In this document: positions 24,801 to 37,008 of the stretch, piece after piece
Position numbering within the stretch: the stretch's first letter is position 1
Layout of the letters: each line of letters starts with the position of its first letter
Source of the DNA: Ptiloglossa arizonensis
Taxonomy: Eukaryota; Arthropoda; Insecta; Hymenoptera; Colletidae
Assembly (NCBI RefSeq): GCF_051014685.1
Contig: NW_027479688.1
Location: 1 to 64,000 of the forward strand
DNA: 64,000 bases
Direction: 5' to 3'
Translations under genes and position numbers: made by a program
The notes under the pieces: generated by a model
The model's database searches: none
What the model was told of the DNA's origin: nothing
The model's input: only the letters and a program-made list of their open reading frames with translations

Positions 24801-27254
24801 TACTTTCAGACGCAACTGGAATTTTTGGGTTAGGTCAATCCGTTCGCGAGATATGGGAGTTTGAAGTTAAGAAATGGTTGAGAAGACAACAAATTTTTCA
24901 CACTTCTGCTGCTCCAAACGCTTAACCAGAATGGCCTCGGGAAAAAATACACATACCGTTGTAATGGGGCGAGTTTCTACTTTCAGATGCAACAGGAATT
25001 TTTGGGTTAGGTCAATCCGTTCGCGAGATATGGGAGTTTGAAGCCAAGAAATGGTTGAGAAGGCAAAAAATTTTTCGCACTTCTGCTGCTCCAAACGCTT
25101 AACCAGAATGGCCTAGGAAAAAAATACGCATACCGTTGTAATCGGGCGTGTTTCTACTTTCAGACGAAGCAGGAATTTTTGGGTTCGGTCAATCCGTTCG
25201 CGAGATATGGGAGTTTGAAGCTAAGAAATGGTTGAGAAGACAACAAATTTTTCACACTTCTGCTGCTCCAAACGCTTAACCAGAATGGCCTCGGGAAAAA
25301 ATACACATACCGTTGTAATGGGGCGAGTTTCTACTTTCAGATGCAACAGGAATTTTTGGGTTAGGTCAATCCGTTCGCGAGATATGGGAGTTTGAAGCCA
25401 AGAAATGGTTGAGAGGGCAAACAATTTTTCGCACTTCTGCTGCTCCAAACGCTTAACCAGAATGGCTTAGGGAAAAAATACGCATACCGTTGTAATCGGG
25501 CGAGCTTCTACTTTCAGACGCAGCAGGAATTTTTGGGTTTGGTCAATCCGTTCGCGAGATATGGGACTTTGAAACTAAGAAATGGTTGAGAAGGCAAAAA
25601 ATTTTTCGCAATTCTGCTGCTCCAAACGCTTAACCAGAATGGCCTCGGGAAAAAATACACATAACGCTGTTATGGGGCAAGTTTCTACTTTCAGATGCAA
25701 TAGGAATTTTTGGGTTAGGTCAATCCGTTCGCGAGATATGGGAGTTTGAAGCTAAGAAATGGTTGAGAAGACAATAAATTTTTCGCACATCTGCTGCTCC
25801 AATCGCTCAACCAGAATGGCCTAAGGGAAAAATACACGTACCGTTGTAATCGGGCGAGTTTCTACTTTCAGATGCAATAGGAATTTTTGGGTTATGTCAA
25901 TCCATTCGCGAGATATGAGAGTTTGAAGACAAGAAATGGTTGAGAAGGCAAAACATTTTTCGCAATTCTGCTGCTCCAAACGCTTAACCAGAATGGCCTA
26001 GGGAAAAAATACGCATATCGTTATAATCGGGCTAGTTTCTACTTTCAGACGCAGCAGGAATTTTTGGGTTTGGTCAATCCGTTCGCGAGATATGGGAGTT
26101 TGAAGCTAAGAAATGGTTGAGAAGACAACAAATTTTTCGCAATTCTGCTGCTCCAAACGCTTAACCAGATTGGACTAGGGAAAAAATACACATACCGTTG
26201 TAATCGGGCGAGTTTCTACTTTCAGACGAAGCAGGAATTTTTGGGTCGGTCAATCCGTTCGCGAGATATGGGACTTTGAAGCTAAGAAATGGTTGAGAAG
26301 ACAACAAATTTTTCGCACTTCTGCTGCTCCAAACGCTTAACCAGAATGGCTTAGGGAAAAAATACGCATACCGTTGTAATCGGGCGAGCTTCTACTTTCA
26401 GACGCAGCAGGAATTTTTGGGTTTGGTCAATCCGTTCGCGAGATATGGGACTTTGAAACTAAGAAATGGTTGAGAAGGCAAAAAATTTTTCGCAATTCTG
26501 CTGCTCCAAACGCTTAACCAGAATGGCCTCGGGAAAAAATACACATAACGTTGTAATGGGGCAAGTTTCTACTTTCAGATGCAATAGGAATTTTTGGGTT
26601 AGGTCAATCCGTTCGCGAGATATGGGAGTTTGAAGCTAAGAAATGGTTGAGAAGACAATAAATTTTTCGCACATCTGCTGCTCCAATCGCTTAACCAGAA
26701 TGGCCTAAGGGAAAAATACACGTACCATTGTAATCGGGCGAGTTTCTACTTTCAGATGCAATAGGAATTTTTGGGTTATGTCAATCCATTCGCGAGATAT
26801 GAGAGTTTGAAGACAAGAAATGGTTGAGAAGGCAAAACATTTTTCGCAATTCTGCTGCTCCAAACGCTTAACCAGAATGGCCTAGGGAAAAAATACGCAT
26901 ATCGTTATAATCGGGCGAGTTTCTACTTTCAGACGCAGCAGGAATTTTTGGGTTTGGTCAATCCGTTCGCGAGATATGGGAGTTTGAAGCTAAGTAATGG
27001 TTGAGAAGACAACAAATTTTTCGCAATTCTGCTGCTCCAAACGCTTAACCAGAATGGCCTCGGGAAAAAATACACATACCGTTGTAATGGGGCGAGTTTC
27101 TACTTTCAGATGCAACAGGAACTTCTGGGTTTGGTCAATCCGTTCGCGAGATATGGGAGTTTGAAGCTAAGAAATGGTTGAGAAGACAACAAATTCTTCG
27201 CACTTCTGCTGCTCCAAACGCTTAACCAGAATGGCCTAGGGAAAAAATACACGT
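21804..27254 (+). repeat. Segmental duplication of satellite, copy II (~5.45 kb)
   Basis: Second copy of the 14550-21769 block. It holds a single nine-mer (22832 to about 24330) instead of two, then about 450 bp of rearranged monomers, then 14 monomers (24778-27254) matching 19293-21769 at offset 5485. Copy-specific changes are few, for example GGTTATGTGAATCC near 22885 and GAGAGGGCAAAC near 25410. Confidence 0.87.
22832..24330 (+). repeat. Nine-monomer higher-order repeat, unit 3 (3' truncated)
   Basis: Third copy of the 1592-bp unit, offset 7254 bp from unit 1 and 5662 bp from unit 2. It diverges in its last monomer just after GATATGAGAGTTTGAAG, where units 1 and 2 read ACAAG and this one reads CTAAG followed by an AGACAACAAAT monomer. 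The switch within a monomer marks an exchange junction at homologous phase. Confidence 0.85.
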
Positions 27255-29378
27255 ACCGTTGTAATCGGGCGAGTTTCTACTTTCAGATGCAATAGGAATT
27301 TTTGGGTTATGTCAATCCATTCGCGAGATATGAGAGTTTGAAGACAAGAAATGGTTGAGAAGGCAAAACATTTTTCGCAATTCTGCTGCTCCAAACGCTT
27401 AACCAGAATGGCCTAGGGAAAAAATACGCATACCGTTGTAATCGGGCGTGTTTCTACTTTAAGACGCAGCAGGAATTTTTGGGTTATGTCAATCCATTCG
27501 CGAGATATGAGAGTTTGAAGCTAAGAAATGGTTGAGAAGACAACAAATTCTTCGCACTTCTGCTGCTCCAAACGCTTAACCAGAATGGCCTAGGGAAAAA
27601 ATACACATAGCGTTGTAATCGGGCGAGTTTCTACTTTCAGACGCAACAGGAATTTTTGGGTTAGGTCAATCCGTTCGCGAGATATGGGAGTTTGAAGCCA
27701 AGAAATGGTTGAGAAGGCAAAAAATTTTTCGCAATTCTGCTGCTCCAAACGCTTAACCAGAATGGCCTAGGGAAAAAATACGCATACCGTTGTAATCGGG
27801 CGTGTTTCTACTTTAAGACGCAGCAGGAATTTTTGGGTTCGGTCAATCCGTTCGCGAGATATGGGAGTTTGAAGCCAAGAAATGGTTGAGAAGGCAAAAA
27901 ATTTTTCGCAATTCTGCCGCGCCAAACGCTTAACCAGAATGGCCTAGGGAAAAAATACACATACCGTTGTAATCGGGCGAGTTTCTACTTTCAGATGCAG
28001 CAGGAACTTCTGGGTTTGGTCAATCCGTTCGCGAGATATGGGAGTTTGAAGCTAAGAAATGGTTGAGAAGACAACAAATTCTTCGCACTTCTGCTGCTCC
28101 AAACGCTTAACCAGAATGGCCTAGGGAAAAAATACACATAGCGTTGTAATCGGGCGAGTTTCTACTTTCAGACGCAACAGGAATTTTTGGGTTAGGTCAA
28201 TCCGTTCGCGAGATATGGGAGTTTGAAGCCAAGAAATGGTTGAGAAGGCAAAAAATTTTTCGCAATTCTGCTGCTCCAGACGCTTAACCAGAATGGCCTA
28301 GGGAAAAAATACGCATACCGTTGTAATCGGGCGTGTTTCTACTTTAAGACGCAGCAGGAATTTTTGGGTTCGGTCAATCCGTTCGCGAGATATGGGACTA
28401 TGAAGCTAAGAAATGGTTGAGAAGACAACAAATTTTTCGCAATTCTGCTGCTCCAAACGCTTAACCAGAATGGCCTAGGGGAAAAAATACGTATACCGTT
28501 TTAATCGGGCGAGCTTCTACTTTCAGACGCAGCAGGAATTTTTGGGTTTGGTCTATCCGTTCGCGAGATATGGGACTTTGAAGCTAAGAAATGGTTGAGA
28601 AGGCAAAAAATTTTTCGCAATTCTGCTGCTCCAAACGCTTAACCAGAATGGCCTAGGTAAAAAATACGCATATCGTTATAATCGGGCGAGTTTCTACTTT
28701 CAGACGCAGCAGGAATTTTTGGGTTTGGTCAATCCGTTCGCGAGATATGGGAGTTTGAAGCTAAGAAATGGTTGAGAAGACAACAAATTTTTCGCAATTC
28801 TGCTGCTCCAAACGCTTAACCAGAATGGACTAGGGAAAAAATACACATACCGTTGTTATCGGGCGAGTTTCTACTTTCACACGCAACAGGAATTTTTGGG
28901 TTAGGTCTATCCGTTGACGAGATATGGGAGTTTGAAGCCAAGAAATGGTCGAGAAGGCATACAATTTTTCGCAATTCTGCTGATCCAAACGCTTAACCAG
29001 AATGCCCTAGGGAAAAAATACACATACCGCTGTAGTCGGGCGAGTTTCAATTTTCAGATGCAATAGGAATTTTTGGGTTAGGTCAATCCGTTCGCGAGAT
29101 ATGGGAGTTTGAAGACAAGAAATGGTTGAGAAGGCAAAAAACTTTTCGCAATTCTGCTGCTCCAAACGCTTAACCAGAATGGCCAAGGAAAAAATACGCA
29201 TACCGTTGTAATCGGGCGTGTTTCTACTTTAAGACGCAGCAGGAATTTTTGGGTTCGGTCAATCCGTTCGCGAGATATGGGAGTTTGAAGCCAAGAAATG
29301 GTTGAGATGACAACAAATTTTTCGCATTTCTGCTGCTCCAAACGCTTAACCAGAATGGCCTCGGGAAAAAATACACAT
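27255..29378 (+). repeat. Irregular satellite with ACTTTAAGACG monomers
   Basis: Twelve monomers. Four carry the private change TTTCAG to TTTAAG (27461, 27815, 28346, 29231), at spacings of 354, 531 and 885 bp (2, 3 and 5 monomers). The block seems to have been built by local unequal exchanges of one monomer lineage. It also holds the first TTGACGAG / GGTCGAGAAGGCATAC monomer (about 28860-29010). No gene is seen. Confidence 0.8.
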
Positions 29379-30970
29379 AACGTTGTAATGGGGCGAGTTT
29401 CTACTTTCAGATGCAATAGGAATTTTTGGGTTAGGTCAATCCGTTCGCGAGATATGGGAGTTTGAAGCTAAGAAATGGTTGAGAAGACAATAAATTTTTC
29501 GCACATCTGCTGCTCCAATCGCTTAACCAGAATGGCCTAAGGGAAAAATACACGTACCGTTGTAATCGGGCGAGTTTCTACTTTCAGATGCAATAGGAAT
29601 TTTTGGGTTATGTCAATCCATTCGCGAGATATGAGAGTTTGAAGACAAGAAATGGTTGAGAAGGCAAAACATTTTTCGCAATTCTGCTGCTCCAAACGCT
29701 TAACCAGAATGGCCTAGGGAAAAAATACACATACCGTTGTAATCGGGCGAGTTTCTACTTTCAGACGCAGCAGGAACTTCAGGGTTTGGTCAATCCGTTC
29801 GCGAGATATGGGAGTTTGAAGCTAAGAAATGGTTGAGAAGACAACAAATTTTTCGCAATTCTGCTGCTCCAAACGCTTAACCAGAATGGACTAGGGAAAA
29901 AATACACATACCGTTGTTATCGGGCGAGTTTCTACTTTCACACGCAACAGGAATTTTTGGGTTAGGTCTATCCGTTGACGAGATATGGGAGTTTGAAGCC
30001 AAGAAATGGTCGAGAAGGCATACAATTTTTCGCATTTCTGCTGATCCAAACGCTTAACCAGAATGCCCTAGGGAAAAAATACACATACCGCTGTAGTCGG
30101 GCGAGTTTCAACTTTCAGATGCAATAGGAATTTTTGGGTTAGGTCAATCCGTTCGCGAGATATGGGAGTTTGAAGACAAGAAATGGTTGAGAAGGCAAAA
30201 AACTTTTCGCAATTCTGCTGCTCCAAACGCTTAACCAGAATGGCCAAGGAAAAAATACACATACCGTTGTGATCGGGCGAGTCTCTACTTTCAGATAAAA
30301 TAGGAATTTTTGGGTTAGGTCAATCCGTTCGCGAGATATGGGGGTTTGAAGCTAAGAAATGGTTGAGAAGGCAAAAAATTTTTCGCAATTCTGCCGCGCC
30401 AAACGCTTAACCAGAATGGCCTAGGGAAAAAATACACATACCGTTGTAGTCGGGCGAGTTTCTACTTTCAGACGCAGCAGGAACTTCTGGGTTTGGTCAA
30501 TCCGTTCGCGAGATATGGGAGTTTGAAGCTAAGAAATGGTTGAGAAGACAACAAATTCTTCGCACTTCTGCTGCTCCAAACGCTTAACCAGAATGGCCTA
30601 GGGAAAAAATACACATACCGTTGTAATGGGGCGAGTTTCCACTTTCAGATGCAACAGGAATTTTTGGGTTAGGTCAATCCGTTCGCGAGATATGGGAGTT
30701 TGAAGCCAAGAAATGGTTGAGAAGGCAAAAAATTTTTCGCACTTCTGCTGCTCCAAACGATTAACCAGAATGGCCTAGGGTAAAAACACGCATACCGTTG
30801 TAATCGGGCGTGTTTCTACTTTCAGACGAAGCAGGAATTTTTGGGTTCGGTCAATCCGTTCGCAAGATATGGGACTTTGAAGCTAAGAAATGGTTGAGAA
30901 GACAACAAATTTTTCGCATTTCTGCTGCTCCAAACGCTTAACCAGAATGGCCTCGGGAAAAAATACACAT
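29379..30970 (+). repeat. Second nine-monomer higher-order repeat, unit 1 (1592 bp)
   Basis: Nine monomers starting with AACGTTGTAATGGGG. Private marks in order: AACTTCAGGG, CGTTGTTATCGGG with TTTCACACGCAAC, CCGTTGACGAG, TGGTCGAGAAGGCATAC, CCGCTGTAGTCGG with GTTTCAAC, GGCCAAGGAAAAAAT, TTGTGATCGG with CAGATAAAATAGG, and a TTTCCAC monomer. The length equals that of the nine-mer at 15.6-18.8 kb but the monomer content differs, so it is a distinct repeat. Confidence 0.9.
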
Positions 30971-32562
30971 AACGTTGTAATGGGGCGAGTTTCTACTTTC
31001 AGATGCAATAGGAATTTTTGGCTTAGGTCAATCCGTTCGCGAGATATGGGAGTTTGAAGCTAAGAAATGGTTGAGAAGACAATAAATTTTTCGCACATCT
31101 GCTGCTCCAATCGCTTAACCAGAATGGCCTAAGGGAAAAATACACGTACCGTTGTAATCGGGCGAGTTTCTACTTTCAGATGCAATAGGAATTTTTGGGT
31201 TATGTCAATCCATTCGCGAGATATGAGAGTTTGAAGACAAGAAATGGTTGAGAAGGCAAAACATTTTTCGCAATTCTGCTGCTCCAAACGCTTAACCAGA
31301 ATGGCCTAGGGAAAAAATACACATACCGTTGTAATCGGGCGAGTTTCTACTTTCAGACGCAGCAGGAACTTCAGGGTTTGGTCAATCCGTTCGCGAGATA
31401 TGGGAGTTTGAAGCTAAGAAATGGTTGAGAAGACAACAAATTTTTCGCAATTCTGCTGCTCCAAACGCTTAACCAGAATGGACTAGGGAAAAAATACACA
31501 TACCGTTGTTATCGGGCGAGTTTCTACTTTCACACGCAACAGGAATTTTTGGGTTAGGTCTATCCGTTGACGAGATATGGGAGTTTGAAGCCAAGAAATG
31601 GTCGAGAAGGCATACAATTTTTCGCAATTCTGCTGATCCAAACGCTTAACCAGAATGCCCTAGGGAAAAAATACACATACCGCTGTAGTCGGGCGAGTTT
31701 CAACTTTCAGATGCAATAGGAATTTTTGGGTTAGGTCAATCCGTTCGCGAGATATGGGAGTTTGAAGACAAGAAATGGTTGAGAAGGCAAAAAACTTTTC
31801 GCAATTCTGCTGCTCCAAACGCTTAACCAGAATGGCCAAGGAAAAAATACACATACCGTTGTGATCGGGCGAGTCTCTACTTTCAGATAAAATAGGAATT
31901 TTTGGGTTAGGTCAATCCGTTCGCGAGATATGGGGGTTTGAAGCTAAGAAATGGTTGAGAAGGCAAAAAATTTTTCGCAATTCTGCCGCGCCAAACGCTT
32001 AACCAGAATGGCCTAGGGAAAAAATACACATACCGTTGTAGTCGGGCGAGTTTCTACTTTCAGACGCAGCAGGAACTTCTGGGTTTGGTCAATCCGTTCG
32101 CGAGATATGGGAGTTTGAAGCTAAGAAATGGTTGAGAAGACAACAAATTCTTCGCACTTCTGCTGCTCCAAACGCTTAACCAGAATGGCCTAGGGAAAAA
32201 ATACACATACCGTTGTAATGGGGCGAGTTTCCACTTTCAGATGCAACAGGAATTTTTGGGTTAGGTCAATCCGTTCGCGAGATATGGGAGTTTGAAGCCA
32301 AGAAATGGTTGAGAAGGCAAAAAATTTTTCGCACTTCTGCTGCTCCAAACGATTAACCAGAATGGCCTAGGGTAAAAACACGCATACCGTTGTAATCGGG
32401 CGTGTTTCTACTTTCAGACGAAGCAGGAATTTTTGGGTTCGGTCAATCCGTTCGCAAGATATGGGACTTTGAAGCTAAGAAATGGTTGAGAAGACAACAA
32501 ATTTTTCGCATTTCTGCTGCTCCAAACGCTTAACCAGAATGGCCTCGGGAAAAAATACACAT
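30971..32562 (+). repeat. Second nine-monomer higher-order repeat, unit 2 (1592 bp)
   Basis: Tandem copy of 29379-30970 at an exact 1592-bp offset (AACGTTG starts at 29379, 30971 and 32563; CAGATAAAATAGG near 30294 and 31886). Differences are single bases, for example CGCAATTCTGCTGATCC here against CGCATTTCTGCTGATCC in unit 1, and TTTTTGGCTTAGG in both units' shared monomers. Confidence 0.9.
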
Positions 32563-33093
32563 AACGTTGTAATGGGGCGAGTTTCTACTTTCAGATGCAA
32601 TAGGAATTTTTGGCTTAGGTCAATCCGTTCGCGAGATATGGGAGTTTGAAGCTAAGAAATGGTTGAGAAGACAATAAATTTTTCGCACATCTGCTGCTCC
32701 AATCGCTTAACCAGAATGGCCTAAGGGAAAAATACACATACCGTTGTAATCGGGCGAGTCTCTACTTTCAGATAAAATAGGAATTTTTGGGTTAGGTCAA
32801 TCCGTTCGCGAGATATGGGGGTTTGAAGCTAAGAAATGGTTGAGAAGGCAAAAAATTTTTCGCAATTCTGCCGCGCCAAACGCTTAACCAGAATGGCCTA
32901 GGGAAAAAATACACATACCGTTGTAGTCGGGCGAGTTTCTACTTTCAGACGCAGCAGGAACTTCAGGGTTTGGTCAATCCGTTCGCGAGATATGGGAGTT
33001 TGAAGCTAAGAAATGGTTGAGAAGACAACAAATTCTTCGCACTTCTGCTGCTCCAAACGCTTAACCAGAATGGCCTAGGGAAAAAATACACAT
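32563..33093 (+). repeat. Second nine-mer, third copy with four monomers skipped
   Basis: Begins as a third copy (AACGTTG monomer at 32563) but jumps from the first monomer straight to the CAGATAAAATAGG monomer at 32740, where intact units have four monomers between. It then runs through the CCGTTGTAGTCGG monomer at 32917 and loses colinearity near 33094. The jump is in monomer phase, as expected for a homology-driven deletion. Confidence 0.8.
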
Positions 33094-34354
33094 ACCGTTG
33101 TAATCGGGCGAGTTCCTACTTTCAGACGCAGCAGGAGCTTCTGGGTTTGGTCAATCCGTTCGCGAGATATGGGAGTTTGAAGCTAAGAAATGGTTGAGAA
33201 GACATCAAATTCTTCGCACTTCTGCTGCTCCAAACGCTTAACCAGAATGGCCTAGGGAAAAAATACACATAGCGATGTAATCGGGCGTGTTTCTACTTTC
33301 AGACGCAACAGGAATTTTTGGGTTAGGTCAATCCGTTCGCGAGATATGGGAGTTTGAAGCCAAGAAATGGTTGAGAAGGCAAAAAATTTTTCGCAATTCT
33401 GCTGCTCCAAACGCTTAACCAGAATGGCCTAGGGAAAAAATACACATACCGTTGTAATCGGGCGAGTTTCTACTTTCAAATGCAACAGGAATTTTTGGGT
33501 TAGGTCAATCCGTTCGCGAGATATGGGAGTTTGAAGCCAAGAAATGGTTGAGAAGGCAAAAAATTTTTCGCAATTCTGCTGCTCCAAGCGCTCAACCAGA
33601 ATGCCCTAGGGAAAAAATACGCATATCGTTGTAATCGGGCGAGTTCCTACTTTCAGACGCAGCAGGAACTTCTGGGTTTGGTCAATCCGTTCGCGAGATA
33701 TGGGAGTTTGAAGCTAAGAAATGGTTGAGAAGACAACAAATTCTTCGCAATTCTGCTGCTCCAAACGCTTAACCAGAATGGCCTAGGAAAAAAATACACA
33801 TAGCGTTGTAATCGGGCGAGTTTCTACTTTCAGACGCAACAGGAATATTTGGGTTAGGTCAATCCGTTCGCGAGATATGGGAGTTTGAAGCCAAGAAATG
33901 GTTGAGAAGGCAAAAAATTTTTCGCAATTCTGCTGCTCCAAACGCTTAACCAGAATGGCCTAGGGAAAAAATACACATACCGTTGTAATCGGGCGAGTTT
34001 CTACTTTCAGATGCAACAGGAATTTTTGGGTTAGGTCAATCCGTTCGCGAGATATGGGAATTTGAAGCCAAGAAATGGTTGAGAAGGCAAAAAATTTTTC
34101 GCACTCCTGCTGCTCCAAACGCTTAACCAGAATGGCCTAGGGAAAAAATACGCATACCGTTGTAATCGGGCGTGTTTCTACTTTCAGACGCAGCAGGAAC
34201 TTCTGGGTTTTGTCAATCCGTTCGCGAGATATGGGAGTTTGAAGCTAAGAAATGGTTGAGAAGACAACAAATTTTTCGCACTTCTGCTGCTCCAAACGCT
34301 TAACCAGAATGGCCTCGGGAAAAAATACACATACCGTTGTAATGGGGCGAGTTT
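33094..34354 (+). repeat. Irregular satellite between duplications
   Basis: About seven monomers that alternate a GTTCCTAC / AACTTCTGGG / AATTCTTCGCAC type with AGCGTTG / GACGCAACAGG and GATGCAACAGG / GGCAAAAAAT types. This is the earliest clear run of the order that dominates the right domain. It also holds the AAGCGCTCAACC variant near 33586. No gene is seen. Confidence 0.8.
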
Positions 34355-37008
34355 CTACTTTCAGATGCAACAGGAATTTTTGGGTTAGGTCAATCCGTTC
34401 GCGAGATATGGGAGTTTGAAGCCAAGAAATGGTTGAGAAGGCAACAAATTTTTCGCACCTCTGCTGCTCCAAACACTTAACCAGAATAGCCTAGGGAAAA
34501 AATACGCATATCGTTGTAATCGGGCGAGTTCCTACTTTCAGACGCTGCAGGAACTTCTGGGTTTGGTCAATCCGTTCGCGAGATATGGGAGTTTGAAGCT
34601 AAGAAATGGTTGGGAAGACAACAAATTCTTCGCACTTCTGCTGCTCCAAACGCTTAACCAGAATGGCCTAGGGAAAAAATACACATAGCGTTGTAATCGG
34701 GCGAGTTTCTACTTTCAGACGCAACAGGAATTTTTGGGTTAGGTCAATCCGTTCGCGAGATATGGGAGTTTGAAGCCAAGAAATGGTTGAGAAGGCAAAA
34801 AATTTTTCGCAATTCTGCTGCTCCAAACGCTTAACCAGAATGGCCTAGGGAAAAAATACACACACCGTTGTAATCGGGCGAGTTTCTACTTTCAGATGCA
34901 ACAGGAATTTTTGGGTTAGGTCAATCCGTTCGCGAGATATGGGAGTTTGAAGCCAAGAAATGGTTGAGAAGGCAAAAAATTTTTCGCACTTCTGCTGCTC
35001 CAAACGCTTAACCAGAATGGCCTAGGGAAAAAATACGCATACCGTTGTAATCGGGCGTGTTTCTACTTTCAGACGAAGCAGGAACTTCTGGGTTTGGTCA
35101 ATCCGTTCGCGAGATATGGGAGTTTGAAGCTAAGAAATGGTTGAGAAGACAACAAATTCTTCGCACTTCTGCTGCTCCAAACGCTTAACCAGAATGGCCT
35201 TGGGAAAAAATACGCATACCGTTGTAATCGGGCGTGTTTCTACTTTCAGACGAAGCAGGAATTTTTGGGTTCGGTCAATCCGTTCGCGAGATATGGGACA
35301 TTGAAGCTAAGAAATGGTTGAGAAGACAACAAATTTTTCGCACTTCTGCTGCTCCAAACGCTTAACCAGGATGGCTTAGGGAAAAAATACGCATACCGTT
35401 GTAATCGGGCGAGCTTCTACTTTCAGACGCAGCAGGAATTTTTGGGTTTGGTCAATCCGTTCGCGAGATATGGGACTTTGAAACTAAGAAATGGTTGAGA
35501 AGGCAAAAAATTTTTCGCAATTCTGCTGCTCCAAACGCTTAACCAGAATGGCCTCGGGAAAAAATACACATAACGTTGTAATGGGGCGAGTTTCTACTTT
35601 CAGATGCAATAGGAATTTTTGGGTTAGGTCAATCCGTTCGCGAGATATGGGAGTTTGAAGCTAAGAAATGGTTGAGAAGACAATAAATTTTTCGCACATC
35701 TGCTGCTCCAATCGCTTAACCAGAATGGCCTAAGGGAAAAATACACGTACCGTTGTAATCGGGCGAGTTTCTACTTTCAGATGCAATAGGAATTTTTGGG
35801 TTATGTCAATCCATTCGCGAGATATGAGAGTTTGAAGACAAGAAATGGTTGAAAAGGCAAAACATTTTTCGCAATTCTGCTGCTCCAAACGCTTAACCAG
35901 AATGGACTGGGGAAAAAATACGCATACCGTTGTAATCGGGCGAGCTTCTACTTTCAACGCAACAGGAATTTTTGGGTTATGTCTATCCGTTCGCGAGGTA
36001 TGGGAGTTTGAAGCCAAGAAATGGTTGAGAAGGCATACAATTTTTCGCAATTCTGCTGATCCAAACGCTTAACCAGAATGCCCTAGGGAAAAAATACACA
36101 TACCGTTGTAATCGGGCGAGTTTCTACTTGCAGGTACAATAGGAATTTTTGGGTTAGGTCAATCCGTTCGCGAGATATGGGAGTTTGAAGCTAAGAAATG
36201 GTGGAGAAGGCAAAAAATTTTTCGCAATTCTGCCGCGACAAACGCTTAACCAGAATGGCCTAGGGAAAAAATACACATACCGTTGTAATCGGGCGAGTTT
36301 CTACTTTCAGACGCAGCAGGAACTTCTGGGTTTGGTCAATCCGTTCGCGAGATATGGGAGTTTGAAACTAAGAAATGGTTGAGAAGACAACAAATTTTTC
36401 GCAATTCTGCTGCTCCAAACGCTTAACCAGAATGGCCTATGGAAAAAATACACATACCGTTGTAATCGGGTGAGTTTCTACTTTCAGATGCCATAGGAAT
36501 TTTTGGGTTAGGTCAATCCGTTCGCGAGATATGGGAGTTTGAAGCCAAGAAATGGTTGAGAAGGCAAAAAATTTTTCGCACTTCTGCTGCTCCAAACGCT
36601 TAACCAGAATGGCCTAGGGAAAAAATACGCATACCGTTGTAATCGGGCGTGTTTCTACTTTCAGACGCAGCAGGAACTTCTGGGTTTTGTCAATCCGTTC
36701 GCGAGATATGGGAGTTTGAAGCTAAGAAATGGTTGAGAAGACAACAAATTCTTCGCACTTCTGCTGCTCCAAACGCTTAACCAGAATGGCCTATGGAAAA
36801 AATACACATAGCGTTGTAATCGGGCGAGTTTCTACTTTCAGACGCAACAGGAATTTTTGGGTTAGGTCAATCCGTTCGCGAGATATGGGAGTTTGAAGCC
36901 AAGAAATGGTTGAGAAGGCAAAAAATTTTTCGCAATTCTGCTGCTCCAAACGCTTAACCAGAATGGCCTAGGGAAAAAATACACATACCGTTGTAATCGG
37001 GCGAGTCT
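34355..37008 (+). repeat. Segmental duplication of satellite, copy I (~2.65 kb)
   Basis: Colinear with 37009 to about 40060. The offset is 2654 bp at first (GACGCTGCAGG at 34541 and 37195; AACCAGGATGGCTTAGGG near 35361 and 38015), then 2831 bp, then 3008 bp (CCTATGG followed by GGGTGAG, monomer starts 36456 and 39464). Each step is 177 bp, so copy II has two extra monomers. Copy I lacks the ACCAATGTAGTC monomer that copy II has at about 38933. Confidence 0.85.

Noticed and set aside
35845..36072. Plus-strand open frames of 65-75 codons (35845, 36185, 38676, 43439, 44470, 49248, 54940, 56178)
   Set aside because: They arise from single-base deletions and variant monomers (CTTTCAACG, GGTGGAGAAGG) that remove stops by chance. 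Copies are identical because the DNA blocks are duplicated, not because of protein-level constraint.
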